Positions 1 to 5,789 of a stretch of DNA of 7,638 nt are shown here, piece after piece. A model generated the notes under the pieces. It saw nothing but the letters and a program-made list of their open reading frames with translations. It was not told the DNA's origin and ran no database searches. This DNA is from an uncultured Clostridium sp. (GTDB taxonomy: Bacteria; Bacillota; Clostridia; TANB77; CAG-508). Made by a program: the position numbers and the translations under genes. The stretch is taken from the NCBI GenBank assembly GCA_946496115.1, contig CAMMFK010000061.1, positions 1 to 7,638 on the forward strand. The letters are read 5' to 3'. The first letter of the stretch is position 1, and each line of letters opens with the position of its first letter.

Positions 1-138
1 TAATTATGTGTCTTTTTATTTTTTTCAAAACGGTAATTTAATTTTACCATTTATATTATTATATAATATTATATGCAAAAAAGTTTAAGTTTATGATAAA
101 TTTTAATAAATCAAAGAATTTTTTTTACAATAGATACT
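1..138. other. AT-rich non-coding stretch
   Basis: No supportable gene is present on either strand. The stretch is extremely AT-rich. It contains a weak 5-bp inverted repeat (GGTAA at 32-36, TTACC at 44-48) and a run of alternating A/T at about 51-75. Neither has a clear function. It lies downstream of the minus-strand terminator described next, so it probably separates that unit from whatever lies to the left of the window. Confidence 0.6.
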
Positions 139-172
139 AAAAAAGAGAGCTCCCTCCAATATAGAAGCTCTC
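139..172 (-). terminator. intrinsic terminator, minus strand
   Basis: On the minus strand a perfect 7-bp stem (GAGAGCT at 145-151 pairing with AGCTCTC at 166-172) with a 14-nt loop is followed directly by six U (A139-A144 on the plus strand). On the plus strand the hairpin is followed by ACACAGGGG and would not terminate. It therefore marks the 3' end of a minus-strand transcript. The only minus-strand candidates before the topB promoter are the tiny ORF at 218-183 or a small RNA. Confidence 0.65.
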
Positions 173-182
173 ACACAGGGGA

Positions 183-218
183 TTATTTACTAGAAAATGA
201 ACAAATTCGTATAGGCAA
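183..218 (-). CDS. possible 11-residue peptide ORF or small-RNA body
   Basis: Reading leftwards from TTG at 218-216 gives MPIRICSFSSK and a TAA stop (185-183). An SD-like AAAGGAA (228-222) lies just upstream, about 3 nt from the TTG; a GTG one codon earlier would sit on it. Upstream on the same strand is a promoter-like pair, and downstream is an intrinsic terminator, so the whole unit would make an RNA of about 95-100 nt. I recognise neither the peptide nor an RNA family. The ORF may be chance inside a small non-coding RNA. The terminator is the firmest part of this unit. Confidence 0.2.
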   Translation of the reverse strand: MPIRICSFSSK

Positions 219-239
219 CACTTCCTTTCTCTTAACTTA

Positions 240-267
240 GTTATATTCTACCCATAAATTATGTCTA
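240..267 (-). promoter_or_regulatory. candidate minus-strand sigma-A promoter
   Basis: On the minus strand TAGACA (267-262) and TATAAC (245-240) are separated by 16 nt. Each hexamer differs from consensus at one position. Transcription would start near 233, just before the SD-like AAAGGAA, and run into the terminator at 172-139. In such AT-rich DNA chance matches are common, so support comes mainly from the ordered promoter, SD and terminator layout. Confidence 0.35.
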
Positions 268-304
268 AAATATGTACAAAATTTGGAGTTTATGAAAATA
301 ATTT

Positions 305-333
305 TTGACACAATTAAAACTATATGATATAAC
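305..333 (+). promoter_or_regulatory. sigma-A promoter of topB
   Basis: TTGACA (305-310, perfect -35) and TATAAC (328-333, 5/6 match to -10) are separated by 17 nt. The expected transcription start is about 340. The topB leader is thus only about 15 nt and carries little beyond the SD at 345-350. This also argues against translation starting at the TTG at 340. Confidence 0.7.
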
Positions 334-354
334 ATACACTTGAAAGAGGGAAAC

Positions 355-2241
355 ATGGGAAAAAAACTAATTATAACAGAAAAGCCATCAGTAGCAATGG
401 AATTTTCAAAAGCGTTAAAAATAAATACAACAAGAAAAAATGGATATCTAGAATCAGAAAACTGGATAATTACATGGTGCGTAGGACATTTAGTTACCAT
501 GAGTTATCCAGAAAAATATGATGAAAAATTAAAATTCTGGAGATTAGATACTTTGCCATTTATCCCAAAAAAATGGAAGTATGAGATAATTCCAGCAGTT
601 GAAAATCAGTTTAATATAGTAAAAGGTTTATTACAAAGAGAAGATGTAGAAGTTATATATAATGCAGGGGACTCTGGAAGAGAAGGAGAATATATACAAA
701 GATTAGTTTTTATGATGGCCCAGCCAAACCAAAAAGCAGAAATAAAAAGAGTATGGATAGATTCTCAAACAGAAGAAGAAATTAAAAGAGGAATTGATGA
801 GGCAAAAGCAGAATCTGAGTATGATAGTTTATCTGATAGTGCTTATTTAAGAGCAAAAGAAGATTATCTTATAGGAATAAATTTTTCAAGAATGCTCTCT
901 ATAATATATGGTAGAAGGTTAGCAAAAGAAATAAATGAAGAAAAAGCTTCTATATCAGTTGGCAGAGTTATGACTTGCGTATTAGGTATGATAGTTGAAA
1001 GAGAAAGAGAAATACGTAATTTTGTCAAAGTTCCTTTTTACAAAATAAATGGAGACTTTACTAAATTTGGAGCTGAATGGAAAGTAACAGAAACATCAAG
1101 CGTTTACCAAACTCCAAAGTTATATAATGATAATGGCTTCAAAAAGAAAGAAGATGCAGAAAACTTTATAAAATCTTTAGAGGGAAAAGAAGCGGTTGCA
1201 GAAGAAGTAAAAAAATCAAAGCAAAAAGAAAATGCACCACTTTTATTTAACTTGGCAGAAATCCAAAATGAATGTACAAAAAGATTTAAAATAAAGCCAG
1301 ATGAAACACTTGAAATAATACAAAATCTTTATGAAAAAAAGCTTGTGACATATCCTAGAACAGATGCTAGAGTACTTTCAACAGCGGTCTCTAAAGTAAT
1401 TAATCAAAACTTAAATGGAATTGCTTCGGGTTACAAAGACGAAGAAGTTCAAGGCTATATAAAACAAATGAAAGAAGAAAAATTTTCTACAAATTTGGTA
1501 AAAACAAAATATGTTAATGATAGTAAAATAACAGACCACTATGCAATAATTCCAACAGGAAAAGGATACGAAAATCTAAACTCTTTGCCAGATTTGAAAA
1601 AAGAAGTATACAAAGTAATTGTAAAAAGATTTTTAGCAATATTTTATCCACCAGCAGAATTTAATAAAATGAGCATTACAGTAAATGTTGGCGGAGAAAA
1701 GTTTTATGCTAATACTAAAGTTTGCACAAAGCAAGGATATCTAACTGTATTAAAAAAATCCACAAATGATGAACAAAATGTGGAAAACATAGATGTAAAA
1801 AAGGGCGAAAAGCTAGATGTTAAAGAATATACAATAAAAGAATCAGAAACAACACCGCCAAGCAGATATAATTCAGGCTCTATAATTCTAGCAATGGAGA
1901 ATGCAGGAAAGCTCATAGAAGATGAAGAATTAAGAGAGCAAATAAAAGGTGCAGGAATTGGCACAAGTGCAACTAGAGCAGAAATAATTAAAAAATTAGA
2001 AAAAATAAAATATATTCAAATAAATACAAAAACACAGATAATTACACCGACTCAAAAAGGAGAATATATTTATGATATTGTAAAAATGTCAATGCCAGAT
2101 ATGCTAAATCCAAAGCTAACAGCTAGCTGGGAAAAAGGATTAGATATGGTTGCAAAAAAAGAAATCAAAGGAGATATATTTATGCAAAAATTAGAAAATT
2201 ACATAAATAGCAAATTTGATAAATTAGTAATAAGAAGGTAA
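355..2241 (+). CDS. topB: DNA topoisomerase III (type IA)
   Basis: Type IA topoisomerase that cuts one DNA strand through a 5'-phosphotyrosine, relaxes negative supercoils and decatenates replication or recombination intermediates in the cytoplasm. From the ATG at 355 it has 628 residues. The N-terminal Toprim domain starts KLIITEKPS (Glu9) and carries GDSGREGE at about 105-112, which supplies the acidic metal-binding residues (Asp106, Glu110). The catalytic Tyr333 is in the TYPRTDAR motif. GIGTSATRA at about 534-541 is the conserved topoisomerase III block before the C-terminal end. The protein stops shortly after the core, with no C-terminal zinc-ribbon extension, so it is shorter than B. 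subtilis TopB (about 727 residues) and near the 653 of E. coli. Start choice: an in-frame TTG at 340 would add five residues, but the SD AGAGGG (345-350) lies inside that extension and 4 nt before the ATG at 355. The gene has its own promoter and appears monocistronic. Confidence 0.95.
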   Translation: MGKKLIITEKPSVAMEFSKALKINTTRKNGYLESENWIITWCVGHLVTMSYPEKYDEKLKFWRLDTLPFIPKKWKYEIIPAVENQFNIVKGLLQREDVEVIYNAGDSGREGEYIQRLVFMMAQPNQKAEIKRVWIDSQTEEEIKRGIDEAKAESEYDSLSDSAYLRAKEDYLIGINFSRMLSIIYGRRLAKEINEEKASISVGRVMTCVLGMIVEREREIRNFVKVPFYKINGDFTKFGAEWKVTETSSVYQTPKLYNDNGFKKKEDAENFIKSLEGKEAVAEEVKKSKQKENAPLLFNLAEIQNECTKRFKIKPDETLEIIQNLYEKKLVTYPRTDARVLSTAVSKVINQNLNGIASGYKDEEVQGYIKQMKEEKFSTNLVKTKYVNDSKITDHYAIIPTGKGYENLNSLPDLKKEVYKVIVKRFLAIFYPPAEFNKMSITVNVGGEKFYANTKVCTKQGYLTVLKKSTNDEQNVENIDVKKGEKLDVKEYTIKESETTPPSRYNSGSIILAMENAGKLIEDEELREQIKGAGIGTSATRAEIIKKLEKIKYIQINTKTQIITPTQKGEYIYDIVKMSMPDMLNPKLTASWEKGLDMVAKKEIKGDIFMQKLENYINSKFDKLVIRR

Positions 2242-2255
2242 TTGTTGTTAATTAG

Positions 2256-2342
2256 CATCACTTTACATAACCACAAAAAACTTTATAAAACCATATCAAA
2301 AACGTAAAAAAATAAACCATACCAACTACCACAAATCACTAC
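2256..2342 (+). promoter_or_regulatory. G-free C-rich tract, possible Rho-loading site
   Basis: In these 87 nt after topB the plus strand has about 23 C and a single G (at 2304). No hairpin followed by a U run is visible after the topB stop. A C-over-G, unstructured 3' region is the classic character of a Rho utilisation site, so topB transcripts may end by Rho. This is inference from composition only. Confidence 0.35.
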
Positions 2343-2371
2343 GGCTACGAGCATTTACCAATATATTCTAC

Positions 2372-2400
2372 TTTACAAATTATAATATTTATGATATAAA
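2372..2400 (+). promoter_or_regulatory. candidate promoter of the M23 peptidase gene
   Basis: TTTACA (2372-2377) and TATAAA (2395-2400) are separated by 17 nt, each one mismatch from sigma-A consensus. The start would be near 2407, about 50 nt before the coding region. A perfect TATAAT at 2381-2386 is an alternative -10 but has no -35 at the right distance. Confidence 0.5.
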
Positions 2401-2458
2401 GTTTAGGAAAAATAAAAACGGCGACTTTCTAAACGGATTATAAAAAAATAATTGGAGG

Positions 2459-3466
2459 GTGATTAAAATTAGTAGTTTGAAAAAAGTTGTAATTGGTTTT
2501 AGAAAAATCATCAAAATTTTAATAATACTAGTTATAGCAGCAGTACTAATATTAGGAATAATAAAAGTAACATATAAGCAAACATATAGTGTAAGCTTAA
2601 ATGGAGAAATAATAGGATATACCCAAGACAAAGTAGCTCTGCAAAAAAGAATAAACGACTACATAAACACAGGAGATGGAGATAATGTAGCATTTGTTGA
2701 AGTAAAAGAGATGCCAGAATACACAGCGTGTCTTTTAAAAAATGGAATTGAGACAAATGATAACGAAATATTTAACAAAGTTGTATCTTCAGGAATATCA
2801 TATTATAAGTATTATGCAATAACAGAAGATGAAGATGAAAAAGCATATGTAAAAACATTTGCAGATGCTGAATCAGCTGTAAATCAATTAAAAGAAAAGA
2901 AAAGTACAAATTCAGAAAAATTAGGAATTGTAGAAAAATATTCAACAGAACAAGCTGAATACAAAACAGTAGAAACCTGTGTGTCAGAATTATATAAAGA
3001 AAAGAAAGTAGTAGTAGCACAAACTAAAACGATTCCAAAAGCAACATATACAGGACCAAGTGTACCAACAAGTTTAGGCATATCACTAGTTAAGCCTGTA
3101 TCAGGAACAATAAGCTCAAGATTTGGAATAAGATCAAGAGATAACCATAAAGGTTTAGACATTGCAGCACCAAAAGGAACAGCAATAAAAGCATCCGCAT
3201 CAGGAACGGTTATATTTTCAGGATTTGGTGCAAATGGAAATGGCTATTCAGGATATGGATACACAGTAGCAATAAAATCTAATAGCTCAGTAACAATTCT
3301 TTATGCACACTGTAGCGCATTATATGTAAAAGCAGGACAAACAGTTTCACAAGGACAAGTTATTGCAGCAGTTGGATCAACAGGTATATCAACAGGTAAC
3401 CATTTACACTTTGAAATTAGAGTAAATGGAAGAGCTGTAAATCCACAAAATTACATATATAACTAA
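2459..3466 (+). CDS. membrane-anchored M23 family metallopeptidase
   Basis: Predicted zinc endopeptidase that cuts peptide cross-links of peptidoglycan outside the membrane. Residues here are counted from the GTG at 2459. A basic N-terminus is followed by one hydrophobic segment at about 16-37, probably a signal anchor. Residues about 40-200 form an extracytoplasmic region starting YSVSLNGEIIGYT, a pattern seen ahead of M23 domains in Firmicutes. The LytM/M23 domain fills about 210-335, with zinc ligands His230 and Asp234 (HKGLD) and His317 (HLH), and catalytic His284 in YAHCS; all expected residues are present. The start is uncertain: the SD GGAGGG (2454-2459) overlaps the GTG, which could not then be used. 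The in-frame TTG at 2477 gives a good N-terminus (MKKVVIGF) but lies 17 nt away. An ATT at 2468 is at ideal distance. Related M23 proteins act in sporulation or daughter-cell separation; which one applies here cannot be told. Confidence 0.9.
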   Translation: MIKISSLKKVVIGFRKIIKILIILVIAAVLILGIIKVTYKQTYSVSLNGEIIGYTQDKVALQKRINDYINTGDGDNVAFVEVKEMPEYTACLLKNGIETNDNEIFNKVVSSGISYYKYYAITEDEDEKAYVKTFADAESAVNQLKEKKSTNSEKLGIVEKYSTEQAEYKTVETCVSELYKEKKVVVAQTKTIPKATYTGPSVPTSLGISLVKPVSGTISSRFGIRSRDNHKGLDIAAPKGTAIKASASGTVIFSGFGANGNGYSGYGYTVAIKSNSSVTILYAHCSALYVKAGQTVSQGQVIAAVGSTGISTGNHLHFEIRVNGRAVNPQNYIYN

Positions 3467-3478
3467 AAAATATATAAT

Positions 3479-3515
3479 AAAAGAATCCCAGAGACAAAAC
3501 TCTGGGACTTTTCTT
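3479..3515. terminator. bidirectional intrinsic terminator
   Basis: A perfect 8-bp stem (TCCCAGAG at 3486-3493, CTCTGGGA at 3500-3507) with a 6-nt loop is extended by AAAAG/CTTTT outside a 2-nt bulge. It is followed on the plus strand by CTTTTCTT and on the minus strand by TTCTTTTATTA. It sits between the convergent M23 gene and the coat genes and can end both transcripts. The plus-strand stop codon lies about 12 nt upstream. Confidence 0.85.
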
Positions 3516-3577
3516 ATAAAAACATAAGAGAAAAAATCACATTAAGCAAAATCTTTAACTTAATTTTTTAATAAAAA

Positions 3578-3823
3578 TTAATAATTAAATTGATTAGCCA
3601 TTTTTTGAATTTCACTCATATCTGCTGGGTCAGCAGGTTTGTAGTATCCTTTAGACTTGGCAACCTTAAATAATTCATATTGAAAATTTTCACTTCCATC
3701 TCTTAATTGTTGAAGTGTTTGTCTTAATTGCATATTTTCTGTTTCAGAAATTGCAGTTTGATAACTAGAAAGACCAGCTTTTGTACTTTCTAATACATCA
3801 TTAACCATTGTTTTCTCGTCCAT
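3578..3823 (-). CDS. spore coat protein, CotF family
   Basis: 81-residue protein of the Coat_F type, a component of the coat around the endospore. It opens MDEKTMVNDVLESTKAGLSS and continues with a helical stretch (about 5-60) holding the LRQTLQQLRDGSENFQYELF segment and the YYKPAD motif near 60-67, all characteristic of clostridial CotF-like proteins. The family is usually described as ferritin-like in fold, although no enzymatic activity is established. No signal peptide is present, as expected for a protein made in the mother cell. An SD AAAGGAG lies 6 nt before the ATG. It is the second gene of a two-gene minus-strand unit, 75 nt after the smaller coat gene, and converges on the M23 gene across the shared terminator. 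An AT-only 9-bp palindrome (3560-3581) overlaps its stop. Confidence 0.88.
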   Translation of the reverse strand: MDEKTMVNDVLESTKAGLSSYQTAISETENMQLRQTLQQLRDGSENFQYELFKVAKSKGYYKPADPADMSEIQKMANQFNY

Positions 3824-3898
3824 AAATATCTCCTTTCATAAAAATTAAACTTTGCAAACTTTAAAAATAATTTGCTAAAATGAATAAAAATAAAAAAA

Positions 3899-4087
3899 TT
3901 AGTTTTCTAAAAAGGTCATAAGTGTTTGTTTAGTATTTAAACTATCTTGAGCAGCTTTAGTAAAAAGCTGTTTTATTTGTGGGTCAACAGCTGTACTTGC
4001 ATATTGATTTAATTTTGCATAACAAGTATCAGAAGAACCAATAAAATGTCTTAAGTTTTGTAATTCTACTTTACTTAAATTAGCCAT
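3899..4087 (-). CDS. small CotF-associated spore coat protein
   Basis: 62-residue predicted helical protein, MANLSKVELQNLRHFIG at its start, with DPQIKQLFTKAAQD in the middle. Short proteins of this form (MANLS..EL..L, a YA segment, then DPQ.K) are commonly found directly upstream of CotF-like coat genes in Clostridia and annotated as spore coat proteins; that assignment rests on family recall plus the neighbour. An ATG at 4108 in frame would add seven residues, but the SD AGGAAGGA lies inside that extension and 5 nt before the ATG at 4087-4085, so the shorter start is chosen. First gene of the coat unit. I see no convincing sporulation-sigma promoter upstream. A palindromic repeat (4172-4249) occupies the divergent intergenic region shared with the lysozyme gene. 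Confidence 0.75.
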   Translation of the reverse strand: MANLSKVELQNLRHFIGSSDTCYAKLNQYASTAVDPQIKQLFTKAAQDSLNTKQTLMTFLEN

Positions 4088-4158
4088 AAAAATCCTTCCT
4101 TTCATCAAAATATATTTTTATTTTTTGCAGTTTTCAAAAATTTATTCAAAAATTATTT

Positions 4159-4263
4159 TTGACAAAAAAATCAAAATTATGTTAGAGATTGTTGAACAAA
4201 GTCTCAATATATTTTCTGGAGCATTTCAGCAAACTGTAACATAATTTTGGCGTACTTTATAAA
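4159..4263 (+). promoter_or_regulatory. split promoter candidate of the lysozyme gene
   Basis: A perfect -35 TTGACA (4159-4164) lies just left of the palindromic repeat 4172-4249, and TATAAA (4258-4263) lies just right of it. The present distance (93 nt) is far too long for sigma-A. Removing the repeat would bring the two hexamers to 15-19 nt apart, depending on its exact ends. No other good promoter is visible. This is inference. Confidence 0.3.
4172..4249. repeat. 78-bp palindromic repeat (short copy B)
   Basis: Perfect 13-bp terminal inverted repeats: CAAAATTATGTTA (4172-4184) and TAACATAATTTTG (4237-4249). Inside are two small hairpins, GAGATTG/CAA-AG-TCTC (4185-4205) and CTG/CAG (4216-4229). 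It shares TCAATATAT, GGAGCATTT and AACTGTAACA with the larger repeat at 5507-5725 and looks like an internally deleted relative. No coding capacity and no clear target duplication. It could alternatively be a local operator-like palindrome or a structured 5' leader element. Confidence 0.65.
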
Positions 4264-4287
4264 ATATAAGAGAAAGGAGGAAATTTT

Positions 4288-5508
4288 TTGAAAAAACTGC
4301 TAACTATAATTCTAATGATAATAATTGTACTTCAAATTTCAATTTCAAAAGTAGAAGCCATTGAACCAGCATCTAGTGAAATATATGAAGGCATTGATGT
4401 TAGCAATTGGCAAGGAAACATTAATTTCACAGAAGTAGCAAATAGCGGAATACAAGTTGTATACATAAAAGCAACACAAGGAACTACATATGTTTCACCA
4501 ACATTTGAACAAAGTTATCAAAATGCAAAAGCAAATGGACTTAAAATAGGCTTCTACCATTATGTAACAGCAAGAAGCGAAGAAGAAGCAAGACTGGAAG
4601 CTCAATTTTTTGCTTCAAAAATTGCAGGAAAAGAAATAGATTGCAGGCTGGCAATGGACTTTGAAGAATTTGGAAATCTAAATAATGACGAAATAAATGC
4701 CATAGGCTTAGCCTTTATTAGAAAATTAGAAGAGCTAACACAAAAGCCAGTAGTTGTTTATAGCAATGCATACACTGCAAGAACTGTGTGGAATGTAGAA
4801 ATAGCCAGTTATCCACTTTGGGTGGCAGAGTATGGAGTAAGTAGTCCTCAAGATAATGGAAAATGGAGCACTTATATTGGGTGGCAATATACAGATACAG
4901 GAGAAGTTAGTGGAATAAATGGATATGTAGATAGAAACAAATTTACAAAAGAAATATTTATAAATGAAAGTGACAGTCCTAGTGAAATTCTACCAGAAGT
5001 GGAAGAGCCTACTGGAAATTATAGAACAATAACAATAGCACGAGGAGATACACTTTCAAAAATAGCAAGAATTTATGGCACAACAGTGCAAGAACTAGTG
5101 AGAATAAATAACATACAAAATCCAAATCTTATATATGCTGGCGAAAACTTAAGAGTACCAGTAAAAACATCTGGAGGAGATGACCCATTAAAAGAAATTG
5201 TGTATGTAGTTAAAAGAGGCGACACTTTAAGTAGAATAGCATTAAACTATGGAACAACAGTATCTCAAATTGTGCGAGAAAACAATATTTCAAATCCTAA
5301 TTTAATATACCCGGGTCAAAGATTGGTAGTAAAAACACAAGGTATGGAAACAGAACTAGGACATAGTTGTTATAAAGTTGTAAGGGGTGACACCTTATAT
5401 TCAATTGCTAGAAGATATAATACAACAATAGCAAATATAGTAATGCTAAATAGAATTCAAAATCCAAATTTAATTTATCCGGGACAATGCTTGAGATTAA
5501 GGAGATAA
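4288..5508 (+). CDS. secreted GH25 lysozyme with three LysM domains
   Basis: Predicted N-acetylmuramidase that hydrolyses the glycan strands of peptidoglycan. It has 406 residues and starts at TTG 4288, 7 nt after a full SD AAAGGAGG (4273-4280). Residues 1-24 form a signal peptide (KKLL, a hydrophobic core, cleavage likely after KVEA). The GH25 domain spans about 33-225: DVSNWQG with Asp37, the catalytic DFE at Asp124-Phe125-Glu126, GWQY at 198-201 and YVDRN with Asp215. Three LysM repeats follow at about 245-291, 305-349 and 361-405, each with a GDTL..IA core and NPNLIYPGQ-like end, for binding N-acetylglucosamine in the wall. Only LysM3 has cysteines at both ends (Cys361, Cys401), which could form a disulfide. 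The stop TAA coincides with the left end of a palindromic repeat. The role may be cell separation, wall turnover or spore/mother-cell lysis. Confidence 0.93.
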   Translation: MKKLLTIILMIIIVLQISISKVEAIEPASSEIYEGIDVSNWQGNINFTEVANSGIQVVYIKATQGTTYVSPTFEQSYQNAKANGLKIGFYHYVTARSEEEARLEAQFFASKIAGKEIDCRLAMDFEEFGNLNNDEINAIGLAFIRKLEELTQKPVVVYSNAYTARTVWNVEIASYPLWVAEYGVSSPQDNGKWSTYIGWQYTDTGEVSGINGYVDRNKFTKEIFINESDSPSEILPEVEEPTGNYRTITIARGDTLSKIARIYGTTVQELVRINNIQNPNLIYAGENLRVPVKTSGGDDPLKEIVYVVKRGDTLSRIALNYGTTVSQIVRENNISNPNLIYPGQRLVVKTQGMETELGHSCYKVVRGDTLYSIARRYNTTIANIVMLNRIQNPNLIYPGQCLRLRR

Positions 5509-5729
5509 ATTGTTACAGTTCTCATTCAGATTCTTTGATTAAGCTTCAATATACATTCTTCCGCATTTGCCTCACGGTTTCGCTTACGCGAAAGCGCTTG
5601 CACGCTCCGACTACGCTTCTAAGATAAAGACATAAATGCCTATCTTCTTTGTCAGCTACGCTACGCTAAATGCTCCAAAATATATATTGAAGTTTATAAA
5701 TAATAGGTGTGAACTGTAACAATTTAGAT
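5503..5729. repeat. 4-bp direct repeats (AGAT) flanking repeat A
   Basis: AGAT occurs at 5503-5506 directly before and at 5726-5729 directly after the inverted-repeat element. This is the pattern left by a transposition target duplication. Four bases can match by chance, so support is moderate. Deleting the element and one AGAT leaves ...AGG AGA TAA AAG, so the lysozyme stop codon would be the same before and after insertion. Confidence 0.45.
5507..5725. mobile_element. 219-bp MITE-like palindromic element (copy A)
   Basis: Perfect 15-bp terminal inverted repeats: AAATTGTTACAGTTC (5507-5521) and GAACTGTAACAATTT (5711-5725). The arms continue to mirror each other: AAGCTTCAATATA (5541-5553) with TATATTGAAGTTT (5683-5695), then GCATTT (5563-5568) with AAATGC (5668-5673). 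The centre is strikingly GC-rich for this genome, with a TTTCGC/GCGAAA hairpin (5578-5593) and an AAGATA/TATCTT hairpin (5621-5646), and CTACGC occurs three times. It has no ORF of note and no transposase. The structure matches a non-autonomous miniature inverted-repeat element, though a large intergenic structured RNA is an alternative. A related shorter copy lies at 4172-4249. Confidence 0.75.
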
Positions 5730-5746
5730 AAAAGTAACATAGCATA
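5718..5746 (+). promoter_or_regulatory. possible sigma-K-type promoter
   Basis: AACA (5718-5721), 16 nt, then CATAGCATA (5738-5746) fits the mother-cell sigma-K pattern (AC, then CATAnnnTA). The -35 part would lie within the right terminal repeat of element A. Sporulation promoters are short and degenerate, so this is tentative. No good sigma-A promoter is visible for the M15-like gene. Confidence 0.25.
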
Positions 5747-5789
5747 AAATATAAAAAAGCTATTAATTTAATTATGGAGGAATGCGAAA

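Noticed and set aside
340..354. TTG at 340 as the start of topB
   Set aside because: It coincides with the predicted transcription start, has no SD of its own, and the SD AGAGGG lies inside the extension, correctly placed for the ATG at 355.
237..500. Minus-strand ORF of 87 codons over the topB start
   Set aside because: It overlaps the strong topB promoter and coding start, has no SD, and reads as low-complexity hydrophobic sequence, as antisense frames of AT-rich genes do.
664..690. Apparent loss of the second Asp in the Toprim DxDxE motif of TopB (GDSGREGE)
   Set aside because: B. subtilis-type TopB proteins also have Gly at this place (DAGREGE), so it is a family feature and not a defect.
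2389..3162. Several minus-strand ORFs within the M23 gene
   Set aside because: They are Leu/Phe-rich mirror frames of a well-supported plus-strand gene with complete catalytic motifs.
3560..3581. AT-only palindrome at the end of the CotF gene as a terminator
   Set aside because: The stem is entirely A-T and overlaps the stop codon; the GC-containing hairpin at 3479-3515 is a much better terminator.
4133..4154. Two direct TTCAAAAATT copies 12 bp apart as an operator
   Set aside because: The sequence is nearly pure A/T in an A/T-rich intergenic region, and no regulator gene is nearby.
5782..5784. ATG at 5782 as the start of the M15-like gene
   Set aside because: It is out of frame and only 1 nt from the SD; the ATG at 5790 is in frame and well spaced.
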